A DNA stretch of 19,026 bases, from contig DATKBV010000202.1 in NCBI GenBank assembly GCA_035513655.1, positions 1 through 19,026 of the forward strand. The letters are read 5' to 3'. Below the pieces are notes generated by a model that saw nothing but the letters and a program-made list of their open reading frames with translations, did no database searches and was not told where the DNA came from. The DNA comes from GCA-2726245 sp035513655 (lineage in GTDB: Bacteria > Planctomycetota > Planctomycetia > Pirellulales > Pirellulaceae). Positions 8,102 through 15,456 of this stretch are shown piece after piece; within the stretch, counting starts at the first letter, position 1, and each line of letters opens with the position of its first letter. The position numbers and the translations under genes are program-made.

Positions 8102-8887
8102 ATGTCCTCTGAATACCTGCAACAGTTGTTTGGTCTCGATGGTCAAGTTGCAGTCGTCATCGGCGGCACCGGCGTGCTGGGCGGCGCACTCTGTGACGGA
8201 TTGGCTGGTGCTGGTGCGCATGTCGTTGTCTCGGGACGGAGCGAGGAGCGTGGCGGCCAGCGGGTCGAGGCGATTGCCGCAGCCGGCGGAGCGGCCAGCT
8301 TTAAAGCCGTCGATGGCACAAGCCGCGAGTCGGTCACCGCCTTGCGCGACGCCATCGTGGCCGAACACGGACACGTCGACATCGCCGTGAACTGTGCCGG
8401 TGTCAACGCGGCAACACCTTACGAAGAGATCTCCGATGAAGACTGGCATCGCATCTTGGACGGTAATCTGTTCGCCACACACCTCGCCTGCCAGATCTTC
8501 GCGCCAGCGATGGCGGCTCAGAAGACCGGCGGCTCGATTATCAATATTGGCAGCGTGACCTCGCACCTTCCCCTGTCGCGAGTCTTTGCGTACTCGGCTT
8601 CGAAGGCCGCAGTCGTTAACCTCACGCAAAACGTTGCTCGCGAGTACGCTACAAAAGGCGTCAGGGTGAACGCCATCTGCCCCGGCTTTTTCCCTGCCGA
8701 GCAGAATCGCAAGATTCTCGACAAGACCCGCATCGACAACATCCTTGGTCAAACACCAATGGCCAGATTCGGGGAACCAGAAGAACTCATCGGGACTGCG
8801 GTCCTACTTGCATCGCGTAAGGGCGGCAGTTTCATTACCGGAGCAGCCTACTACGTGGACGGCGGCTTCACCGCGATGCGATTCTAG
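8102..8887 (+). CDS. SDR-family sugar (acid) dehydrogenase
   Basis: A 261-residue classical short-chain dehydrogenase. Cofactor motif 'GGTGVLGG' (21-28), 'NCAG' (97-100), catalytic Ser151 in 'NIGSVTS' and the YSASK motif with Tyr164/Lys168. It ends 'GAAYYVDGGFTAMRF', the usual 'vDGG' close. The opening 'LFGLDGQVAVVIGGTGVLGG' resembles SDRs annotated as gluconate 5-dehydrogenase or SDR-type D-mannonate (fructuronate) oxidoreductase, and the kdgK-like and gnd neighbours support a hexonate substrate. The exact substrate is not readable from sequence. The ATG at 8102 follows a GAAGGGAAAG stretch and is the natural SDR start; an in-frame ATG at 8042 adds 20 residues that look non-coding. Last gene of the plus-strand block, with the inverted repeat at 8953-9024 just past its stop. 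Confidence 0.9.
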   Translation: MSSEYLQQLFGLDGQVAVVIGGTGVLGGALCDGLAGAGAHVVVSGRSEERGGQRVEAIAAAGGAASFKAVDGTSRESVTALRDAIVAEHGHVDIAVNCAGVNAATPYEEISDEDWHRILDGNLFATHLACQIFAPAMAAQKTGGSIINIGSVTSHLPLSRVFAYSASKAAVVNLTQNVAREYATKGVRVNAICPGFFPAEQNRKILDKTRIDNILGQTPMARFGEPEELIGTAVLLASRKGGSFITGAAYYVDGGFTAMRF

Positions 8888-8952
8888 GCCGGAGTTGACG
8901 CGTGCTGTATGGCCCGTCCCATAAAAAATGGAACATCGGCGCAATTCATGAT

Positions 8953-9024
8953 AACCCGACGCGTGAGCGAGGGACTACGTTTACAGGGGTTTCCGCGCTT
9001 TCTCCCTCGCTCATGCTTCGGGTT
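8953..9024. repeat. inverted repeat (22-bp arms), planctomycete-type intergenic repeat
   Basis: The arms are 8953-8974 and 9003-9024, matching at 20 of 22 positions, around a 28-base spacer. Each arm begins 'aacccga' and ends 'gagcgaggga', read outward to inward. The element sits between two convergent genes, and its right arm overlaps the stop codon of the large glycosyltransferase (TAA, 9023-9025). I recognise the AACCCGA...GCGAGGGA core as a sequence that recurs between planctomycete genes; this is recall, not a search. It can fold as a long stem on either strand and could act as a bidirectional terminator or mRNA stabiliser. Small open frames through it look spurious. Confidence 0.8.
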
Positions 9025-12000
9025 AGCATGTTGCATTATTTTCCGAACGAGCCCGACCTCCAAGGATCTGCCGAAGTCCGGCAAGCTCGCTGGCGAACCG
9101 AGCGTCGTTAGGGAATTGCTGAATCGCTGAGGTTGCGGCTTCTAACGCACGATGCAAATCCCCTTTCTTGCGATGACTTAGGACGAGAAGCAACCAAGCC
9201 GTCTGCCGACTTGGATGGTCATTCCCCGCCGTCGTCAGAAATTCGTGAAAGTAACACTCTGCATGGAAGTAATTTCCCGCGAGGAAATGGCTTCTTCCAA
9301 GTGACAACAGCACTTCCGGAGTCCCTGGACGTTCGCACAGGTCGACGTGAGACAACCGCAATCGCTCCGCAAGCTCAGCGGAATTCGAGGGGAACGCACG
9401 GCGAACATCAATGTCGAAGTCAACGATTTTCCCGCCCATCCGGCGAATGCTATTTTGCACTGTCTCACCGGCCCGAAGGTCAAACAGAATCTCATTCTGA
9501 TTGCGGAAGAGTCGCGTCTGCCACTCGACAAGTTCACCGTCGAAGACCCGAAGATTCACGCCCAGTACATCTCGGTCCAAACCGGTCAGCATTTGGCCCA
9601 TGCTTCGGGCGGGTGGATCGTCGATTTGGTCCCAGGGATCGAGTGCAAGTATCCAGTCGGATGTGGCTCTCACAACGGCCAGATTTCTCGCGTGTCCGAA
9701 GCTGTCTTTCCACTCATCTCGATAAACTCGGGCTCCGTATTCAGAAGCAATCGCCTTGGAGCGGTCCTCGGAGCCGATATCGACCGCGACGACTTCGTCC
9801 ACAAACGGGCGGAGGCGACCAAGGCAATCGGCAAGCACACGCTCGTCGTTGCGGAAGGTGACACAGAGACTCAACGAAGCAGGCTTGCGTTTCTGTGACG
9901 TGTGGCGAATGGCGACCCTGTCTTTGGCAAGTTCCCGGATGCGGCCGGTCATCTGTCGTGCCGTATTCTGCCAAGTGAAGTGCGCCAGCACCGACTTACT
10001 TGCCCTGATACCACGGGCTTTCGTTTCCTCACGTTCCTCAAAGGCATGTCGCATCGTCGTACGCAACTCAGCAACATCAATGCTCAGTTCCGTCGGCACT
10101 CCCCGCAGTCGCCACTCATGGATTGACTCGACTTCATGGGCGTTGAGCAGATAGCCGGTCGTCTCGTCCACAAAGTCATCCGACGCGCCTCCTCTGGGAA
10201 CAATCGGCGCGAGACCGCAGGCCATCGCTTCCAAGATGGGCAAACCGAACCCTTCGCCACGATACGGTGCCACGAGACAGTGACAAGACGCATACAGACT
10301 CGCTAACTGCCCTTCCGTCATGTTGTACTCCATATAGATGACCTCGGGAATGTTTTTGTCGCCGGCTGCCTGTAGCAGCAACTCGCGATAGTTGCCGAAG
10401 CGGTAGAAGGTCTTCGTGCCGAGATCTTTTACGACCAAGCCCACGTCGTCGTCAGGAGCGAACTCTTGCGTGTACGCATGAATGAGCCAGTCGATTCCCT
10501 TGCGCGCGACCGAGCCGCCAACAAAGAGAAATCGGAATGTCTTCTCAGTCGGGAGCAATCGCGGCAGAGCTTTGGGATTGTAAACTTCGGGCGAAACACC
10601 CCACGGGATGACATGTATTTGCTCGCTCGGAATCCCGCTTCGCTCATAGACTCGTTTCACGAATTCCGACGGAGCCCAGATTTCGTCGACGCGGTCGCGC
10701 AACGGCTCGATCCAGGCGACCGGCAGCGCACCAAATTCCCAAGGCTGGATGTGGACCCACTTGCCTTGTTCTGGTGAAGTCCAGTTTGGGGGAAAGGCAT
10801 GTCGAATTGTGACCGCTGGGCCGTTTGGGAGTTGCCGATTGACGTAGGGAAGAATCTCGGGAGCCGCTGGGCTTTGCCGATCGTACGTCGGATTATGTCG
10901 AACCCGATTGACGCCAAGGGCCACTCCTGCCGTTGTTCCCAGTTCAAGCGTTAGCTTCTCATTGATGTTGGCAAAACTGTGAGCGGCGAATAATTCTCCG
11001 TCGAGCTGAACCGCAATATCCGATTCCGCAACTGCCGGTAGGTCCGAGAAATACATGTCGTAGCTGGACTCGCTAGAGTTTAGGCTGGCTCCCAAAGTCT
11101 GGCGACTCCGGCTACAAGAAGTCTGGCGACTCCGGCTACAAGAAGCCTGCCGAGCGAGGAATCGTGATTCTGCAAGCCGCAGATTGGCTTCGACCGCGTC
11201 TCTGGCATGACGAATGTCGAAGCGAGTACGCATGTCCCTTACAGCTCGCTTCGCCAGACGCTTTCGCTGGGCTTCATCGGTAAAGACGAGCCGCATTTTG
11301 GCACGCAGATCCACAACATCCGGCTCCAGCCATCGATGTCCTTGATAGACCGGAATCTCGGCAACTGCCGCCTTCGGTACAGTCGCCAGTTCGGCGTTAA
11401 CAAGAAAACTGTTCTCGTCGGTCATGAAGTCCAGATTGCCCGATCCACAAGTCCCAATCGTGGGAAGCCCGGCGGCCATGGCCTCCATGTACGGACGTCC
11501 CCACCCTTCGCCGCGAGACGCGAGAACAAATGCATCCACACTTCGATACAAGGCCGCAATTTCATCGGTCGTGAGTGCCGCATCGAGGATTTCAATATCA
11601 GGCCGGTCACTCATCGAGTAACCCGCCGAGCGGATCACGTCAGACATTTGTTCTTGGATCACTTCGGCCGTGTGACCGTGCGACCGAGTCACTTTCAAGA
11701 GCAGGCCGACGCCGTCGGCCGGAGCGAATTCCTCGCAGTAAGCACGAAGCAGTACGTCCCAACCTTTGCGGAGTTGCCAATCGAACATCGACAAGAACAC
11801 GAATCGTTCCCGCAATGCCTCCGAACGCTTTCGCTTTCGGCCTCCGGGCGTGAATACGCCGGTATCCACAAAGCTACCGAGTACGCGAAGCTTCTCGGGT
11901 GCAGCGCCGCCCTGTTGGAAGCTGATGCGGTTGTGTTCCGAGAAGACCCAGACTTCATCGAACATGTCAATCGCAGGCAACCAGTCACTCGGAATTCGGT

Positions 12001-13141
12001 CGGTCTCGAAGGTTGTCCGCAAAATGTTTAGTGCCGCGTCTGGATCTGGCCGCACCAAGGATGGAATGCAACTCGTGATCGCGGCCGTGTGTTTGGGACG
12101 CTCCGCCCGATTCAAGGCTTTCAGCAAAGCTGTATCGGCTTCCGCGAGTGGACATGCGGCATCGCTCCAGCGAATCTCAAATGACGCGAGTTCACGGTCG
12201 CCGAGCGCCAACGACTTGAGATGAATGCGGCTGTCTTCGGCGTAACCGCTGGGGTCCCAAATTGGCGATCGCCAGACGATGCCGAGCGGCAACTCAGGGT
12301 TTGCCGCACGTTGGCGAGCGACCTCCGATTTCATCACGTTGAAGATGCCGTCCAGACTCGGAACAACGTGGTAATCCAACTGCCTTTCTTGGCGATCAAG
12401 TAGCTTCGCGTGAGAGAACCAGCGATATTGTCCGGCGAGCCAAGCCAGAATCCAGCCATGCTGTCCTTCCAAGAATCCTTCGTGGCCTTCGTAGTACTGC
12501 CACCAATCGCGAACCATGTGCCGGAACGCGGCTTCCCAATTCAGCAACTGACCTTGATCGTGAAGTTGCTGGCTTTCGACGGATGTGTAGCGATTGAATT
12601 TCTCCAAGTAGTGTTCGATGTCGCGGTAGCTGAAGTGTTCGATGCCCAACTCCGGGTCCGGCGGGAGTCGGATTTCCAACCCGTTGAAGTGAACGCCGCC
12701 ATGCAATTGCTCACTGAAACGAAAGTGCCCCCTGCGAAGAACGCGTGGCATGGTATATCCCGGCCACCAGCCACAGTGCTGAATCCACTTGCCGCAAAAG
12801 TAAGTCTTGAAGGGAATCGTAATCGCGACGCACTCGTGACCTCGCTCGCGGATGACGTCGCGAACTAAGTGTCCCGTTCGCTCCGAGATTCTTTCATCCG
12901 CATCCAAGAACCACAGCCATTCGTTTCGAGCTTCGGGAACAGCGATGTTGCGGGCCGCATCGAAATTGGCAATGAGGGGATGACTCAGTATCTTTGTCGC
13001 GAAGGGCCGAGCCAACTCGACCGTGCGATCGGTTGACTCCATGTCATTGAGAATGATTTCATCAACGTAGGGCCAGAGCGAACGCAAACAGTCGACAATG
13101 TTGCGTTCCTCATTGCGAACCAAAACTACGCCGGTGATCAT
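9023..13141 (-). CDS. multi-domain glycosyltransferase (GT2-GT4-GT4-GT2-TPR)
   Basis: A 1372-residue polypeptide with four glycosyltransferase modules. GT2-A covers about residues 1-260: 'ITGVVLVRNEERNIVDCL' and a DxD in 'WFLDADE' (Asp80, Asp82). GT4-A, about 285-660, has the E-x7-E motif 'GEGWGRPYMEAMAAGLP' (Glu545, Glu553). A low-complexity linker (about 664-690) follows. GT4-B, about 720-1080, has 'GEGFGLPILEAMACG' (Glu963, Glu971). GT2-B, about 1088-1260, begins 'LSLCVTFRNDERVLADCL', but its DxD site reads 'LALDPWDQI', so the second Asp is displaced. The last about 100 residues are helical and TPR-like ('LLSLGRSHFLAGNYFHAECYFHEFL'). No signal peptide or membrane helix, so it is probably cytoplasmic, assembling a glycan from nucleotide sugars. 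I chose the ATG at 13141, where the GT2 fold begins and an AAAGG lies upstream; the frame runs on to 13201. Acceptor and sugars are unknown. Confidence 0.9.
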   Translation of the reverse strand: MITGVVLVRNEERNIVDCLRSLWPYVDEIILNDMESTDRTVELARPFATKILSHPLIANFDAARNIAVPEARNEWLWFLDADERISERTGHLVRDVIRERGHECVAITIPFKTYFCGKWIQHCGWWPGYTMPRVLRRGHFRFSEQLHGGVHFNGLEIRLPPDPELGIEHFSYRDIEHYLEKFNRYTSVESQQLHDQGQLLNWEAAFRHMVRDWWQYYEGHEGFLEGQHGWILAWLAGQYRWFSHAKLLDRQERQLDYHVVPSLDGIFNVMKSEVARQRAANPELPLGIVWRSPIWDPSGYAEDSRIHLKSLALGDRELASFEIRWSDAACPLAEADTALLKALNRAERPKHTAAITSCIPSLVRPDPDAALNILRTTFETDRIPSDWLPAIDMFDEVWVFSEHNRISFQQGGAAPEKLRVLGSFVDTGVFTPGGRKRKRSEALRERFVFLSMFDWQLRKGWDVLLRAYCEEFAPADGVGLLLKVTRSHGHTAEVIQEQMSDVIRSAGYSMSDRPDIEILDAALTTDEIAALYRSVDAFVLASRGEGWGRPYMEAMAAGLPTIGTCGSGNLDFMTDENSFLVNAELATVPKAAVAEIPVYQGHRWLEPDVVDLRAKMRLVFTDEAQRKRLAKRAVRDMRTRFDIRHARDAVEANLRLAESRFLARQASCSRSRQTSCSRSRQTLGASLNSSESSYDMYFSDLPAVAESDIAVQLDGELFAAHSFANINEKLTLELGTTAGVALGVNRVRHNPTYDRQSPAAPEILPYVNRQLPNGPAVTIRHAFPPNWTSPEQGKWVHIQPWEFGALPVAWIEPLRDRVDEIWAPSEFVKRVYERSGIPSEQIHVIPWGVSPEVYNPKALPRLLPTEKTFRFLFVGGSVARKGIDWLIHAYTQEFAPDDDVGLVVKDLGTKTFYRFGNYRELLLQAAGDKNIPEVIYMEYNMTEGQLASLYASCHCLVAPYRGEGFGLPILEAMACGLAPIVPRGGASDDFVDETTGYLLNAHEVESIHEWRLRGVPTELSIDVAELRTTMRHAFEEREETKARGIRASKSVLAHFTWQNTARQMTGRIRELAKDRVAIRHTSQKRKPASLSLCVTFRNDERVLADCLGRLRPFVDEVVAVDIGSEDRSKAIASEYGARVYRDEWKDSFGHARNLAVVRATSDWILALDPWDQIDDPPARSMGQMLTGLDRDVLGVNLRVFDGELVEWQTRLFRNQNEILFDLRAGETVQNSIRRMGGKIVDFDIDVRRAFPSNSAELAERLRLSHVDLCERPGTPEVLLSLGRSHFLAGNYFHAECYFHEFLTTAGNDHPSRQTAWLLLVLSHRKKGDLHRALEAATSAIQQFPNDARFASELAGLRQILGGRARSENNATC
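11097..11144. repeat. 2 x 24-bp perfect tandem repeat in the GT linker
   Basis: Two identical 24-bp units (11097-11120 and 11121-11144) lie within the linker between the two GT4 domains. Each encodes the eight residues SCSRSRQT on the minus strand. Being a multiple of three, the repeat preserves the frame. The perfect identity suggests a recent duplication in a loop that tolerates length change. Confidence 0.95.
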
Positions 13142-13323
13142 GGCCAACTGCCTTTCGGTCGAATGGCTACAGATCTGTCGCTCGGCACCGGTCAACGTCA
13201 TAGCAAGATCAGCGTTACGTATGTTTAAAGTAATAAAACCTTGTCTCTACGGCGTAGTATCGACGCCCATAGATCGGCCGTGCTGAGCAGATGTTTCTAA
13301 AGGCATCGCAGCACTCCAGTACT

Positions 13324-13767
13324 TTAGCCTTGAACGTCGGCAGTTTCGTCGTGATTCTTGTTCTTTACTTCAACGATCTGCCGCAGCCCTATGCACGCCA
13401 CTCCCAGCAATGCACTATGAAGCCAGGGCAGGATCAGAATCTCCCGCCTCATCTCAAGTTCAGAATAGTAGTCCCAAGCGTTCAGAATGTCCGCGTATCC
13501 TTGGGCTGAGTAGGTCAAGCACATAAACAGCTGTGGAACGATCGCCCCAATCGCAAAGGCACGTATATACTTGCGACCTGAAACAAGCAAGACGATCAAC
13601 AACGCTACGGACGACACCGTGAGGACTTCATGCGCGAACAATGCCATCGCGAGCGGCAGCCCGAAGGTGCATCCCAGGACGGTACAGATGATTGTTACGA
13701 AGGTTAACGCTAATCGCAGGCTAAATCGTAGCCGTTGCGCTCGGACTGTAATGGATTTGCACCTCAT
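13324..13767 (-). CDS. small four-helix membrane protein, unknown function
   Basis: A 147-residue hydrophobic protein that I cannot assign to a named family. Likely membrane helices are about residues 16-45 (long, possibly bent), 48-63, 66-87 and 109-128. The tail is charged ('VEVKNKNHDETADV'). The basic N-terminus followed by 'RLRFSLRLALTFVTIICTVLG' resembles the RFSLR-type leader common in planctomycete membrane proteins. The ATG at 13767 is chosen because it directly precedes this basic leader; an upstream ATG at 13827 adds 20 non-hydrophobic residues. The start lies inside the end of the RHS-tip gene (47-bp overlap, same strand), so translation is probably coupled. That position is typical of immunity genes downstream of RHS toxins, but nothing in the sequence proves such a role. 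Confidence 0.65.
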   Translation of the reverse strand: MRCKSITVRAQRLRFSLRLALTFVTIICTVLGCTFGLPLAMALFAHEVLTVSSVALLIVLLVSGRKYIRAFAIGAIVPQLFMCLTYSAQGYADILNAWDYYSELEMRREILILPWLHSALLGVACIGLRQIVEVKNKNHDETADVQG

Positions 13768-14812
13768 GTTGATCTTTACAACCGCAACACTTCCACGAAC
13801 TCCAAATCGTTCGGGTTGCAGGCCCATCGACGGGCTTTGAGTCCCACCAAATTGGCTTTTGGTCGGTTGAAGGCATAGTCCTTATGTCGATAGATTGCAA
13901 ACATCCAGGTATCGTCCACAATTGGCCAATTGGCCATTTGCCTGGTCGTTCCCATCCGCCAAGATCCCCGACACCGAACGGTATCAACGGAAGTTGAGGA
14001 GCCTTGCAAAAGAATTTCAGAGTTCCTCTGGCCTGAAAATATCCACAAGATCGGTTCGGCGCTGAAACTTGGCCAGTATCGTGAGTGAAGGGTAGCTCTT
14101 TGGTTTCAAATGCTTCATATAATGTTTTATCGGGTGGCCCGAGTTGGTTTGTTGGACATAAGCCTCCCAACTCGGCGCAATAGAAAGAACTGCACCAGAT
14201 GTCAATCTTTTGGACGACGTACCCGTCGCACACGGGGGGGCGTTTGGGCGGGAAGCCGATTGAGTTAGTCAGCTTAAACTGCCACGTCACACCAAATCCC
14301 TGGCCGCATCGTACGTCGTCGGGATTCCCCGTCCGTGACCACTCCGTCACGGACATCAAGCCACTTGGATCTTTGATGTTGACCGGGTCGTTCTTAACGT
14401 ACGAGTATTCGTTTCGCCCGTCTTGCGGCCAGACCGGATCTTGCGACAGCCACCTCGCAATGGTCGGTTCGTAAGCCCTCGCACGGACGTAAATATCGTT
14501 CGTGTCGCTGTTCGTGTAGTACCCCAGCGCCCCCTTGTACCCGAACGGATTCACAGTCGTTCCGGTTCGTGCAATTTCCTCGCCAAACGCAGAATACTCG
14601 TAGGTGTCGGTGACGTCGCCGTTCTCGTCGGTCAGCTCGACCGTGTTGCCCAAGCCGTCGTAATTGTAGTACCGGAGGTCGTCGCCTCGCTGCTGCGCGA
14701 TGAGTTTACCGTGCAGCCCGGGTTCGTGTAAGTATTCGGCGACTACTTCGCCGTTTTCGTCTTCTTCAGCAAAGACGTTGTCGTTCACTTCGTCCCAGTA
14801 ATAGTAGGTCAT
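13721..14812 (-). CDS. RHS core tip with Cys-rich C-terminal domain
   Basis: A 363-residue protein. Residues 1-150 are the end of an RHS/YD-repeat shell: 'YYNYDGLGNTVELTDENGD', 'YEYSAFGEEI', and the RHS-associated core 'NPFGYKGALGYYTN...YVRARAYEPTIARWLSQDPV'. It closes with PVNIKDPSGL (143-152), an exact PxxxxDPxGL motif, the boundary at which RHS toxins are normally self-cleaved. After it comes a region of about 210 residues with 11 Cys (169, 195, 207, 212, 219, 256, 269, 304, 342, 343, 345), which I do not recognise. Full RHS proteins exceed 1000 residues, so this is an orphan tip or a truncated gene. However, it has its own ATG with a GGAG upstream and an intact frame. No signal peptide is visible. 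The overlapping membrane gene downstream could be its partner. Toxin activity is only inferred. Confidence 0.8.
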   Translation of the reverse strand: MTYYYWDEVNDNVFAEEDENGEVVAEYLHEPGLHGKLIAQQRGDDLRYYNYDGLGNTVELTDENGDVTDTYEYSAFGEEIARTGTTVNPFGYKGALGYYTNSDTNDIYVRARAYEPTIARWLSQDPVWPQDGRNEYSYVKNDPVNIKDPSGLMSVTEWSRTGNPDDVRCGQGFGVTWQFKLTNSIGFPPKRPPVCDGYVVQKIDIWCSSFYCAELGGLCPTNQLGPPDKTLYEAFETKELPFTHDTGQVSAPNRSCGYFQARGTLKFFCKAPQLPLIPFGVGDLGGWERPGKWPIGQLWTIPGCLQSIDIRTMPSTDQKPIWWDSKPVDGPATRTIWSSWKCCGCKDQHEVQIHYSPSATATI

Positions 14813-15063
14813 TGCACGACTCCTGCTTCTCGATTATCCGAACTGACCGTTCGTCATTGTAGGCGATGCCGGTTCACCTTCGTCAAGAAAATTCTGGGAA
14901 TTCTCGATGATGTGGTCGAACGGAGTCCTTCGCGACGTCCCAGGCCCCCCGGGTGATCATGCCGAACCGCGCCAAGTCGAACTCCCACGGTTATGGCGGT
15001 AGAATCAACTCCACCTAGCCTGAATGCTGTCGACAATTGTCTAAGAAACAAAAGGCCCCGCCC
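14813..15063. other. divergent intergenic region, no gene seen
   Basis: A 251-bp gap between the RHS-tip gene (minus) and the IscU-like gene (plus). It must hold both promoters, but I find no convincing -35/-10 pair. An imperfect palindrome at 14887-14905 (8-bp arms with one mismatch, 3-base centre) is a possible operator, with no known regulator to match. If the RHS gene was truncated, its lost upstream part would have lain here; I see no remaining YD repeats in this gap. Confidence 0.4.
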
Positions 15064-15456
15064 ATGTCACGACCATCATCGAAGGTCATGGACCATGTGA
15101 CATCCCCACGAAACGCCGGAGAAATGGCTTCCCCCGACGGAGTCGGCAAGGTCAGTTTGGATGGCAACGCCCCCTACGTGACGATCTACATCAAGATAGC
15201 CGACGATCGGATTGAACGCGCCACCTTCCAGACCTTCGGTTGCGGGTATTCGATCGCCACCTGCTCGGTCTTAACCGAGTTGGTTGCTGGCAGTTTGTTA
15301 AGCGAAGCCTTGAAACTGTCACCCGAATCGCTGCTCGAGTGCCTAGACGGTGTGCCGCCAGAAAAGGAGTTTTGCGCTGGCATGGCTGTCGACGCGCTTC
15401 ATGCTGCGGTTAGCCACGCTTCATCAAAACCGCCGTACAACTCGCCCGCGGATTAA
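15064..15456 (+). CDS. IscU/NifU-N-like scaffold protein with altered ligands
   Basis: A 130-residue protein with the IscU fold pattern: 'SKVMDHVTSPRNAGEM' (6-21), 'TFQTFGCGYSIATCSVLTEL' (54-73) and 'LDGVPPEKEFCAGMAVDAL' (94-112). IscU builds [2Fe-2S] clusters on three Cys plus an Asp and a His. By my alignment the first Cys and the Asp (usual VCGD) are replaced by Asn35-Ala36-Pro37. The usual K-x-H-C becomes KEFC, so the His is Phe103. The second and third Cys remain (Cys60, Cys104), with an extra Cys67. It may therefore be a cluster carrier or a non-canonical scaffold. No cysteine desulfurase gene is nearby. The ATG at 15064 follows AAAAGG; a TTG at 15037 would add nine residues. Its 3' end overlaps the convergent methyltransferase gene by 47 bp. 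Confidence 0.85.
   Translation: MSRPSSKVMDHVTSPRNAGEMASPDGVGKVSLDGNAPYVTIYIKIADDRIERATFQTFGCGYSIATCSVLTELVAGSLLSEALKLSPESLLECLDGVPPEKEFCAGMAVDALHAAVSHASSKPPYNSPAD

Noticed and set aside
8902..9111. Small open frames through the intergenic inverted repeat
   Set aside because: They are generated by the repeat itself (arms read as Arg/Glu/Ser-rich peptides) and lack a ribosome binding site.
9133..9861. Long plus-strand open frame (242 codons) opposite the glycosyltransferase gene
   Set aside because: Antisense to a clearly conserved GT2 domain, with low-complexity Arg/Ser/Pro composition and no recognisable motif; a shadow of the real gene.
11207..12031. Plus-strand frame of 274 codons opposite the GT4 domain
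   Set aside because: Shadow of the GT4-coding strand, where the E-x7-E motif lies; composition is not protein-like.
13202..13323. AT-rich patch upstream of the glycosyltransferase as a promoter
   Set aside because: AT-richness is clear at about 13221-13245, but no -35/-10 pair with proper spacing can be supported on the minus strand.
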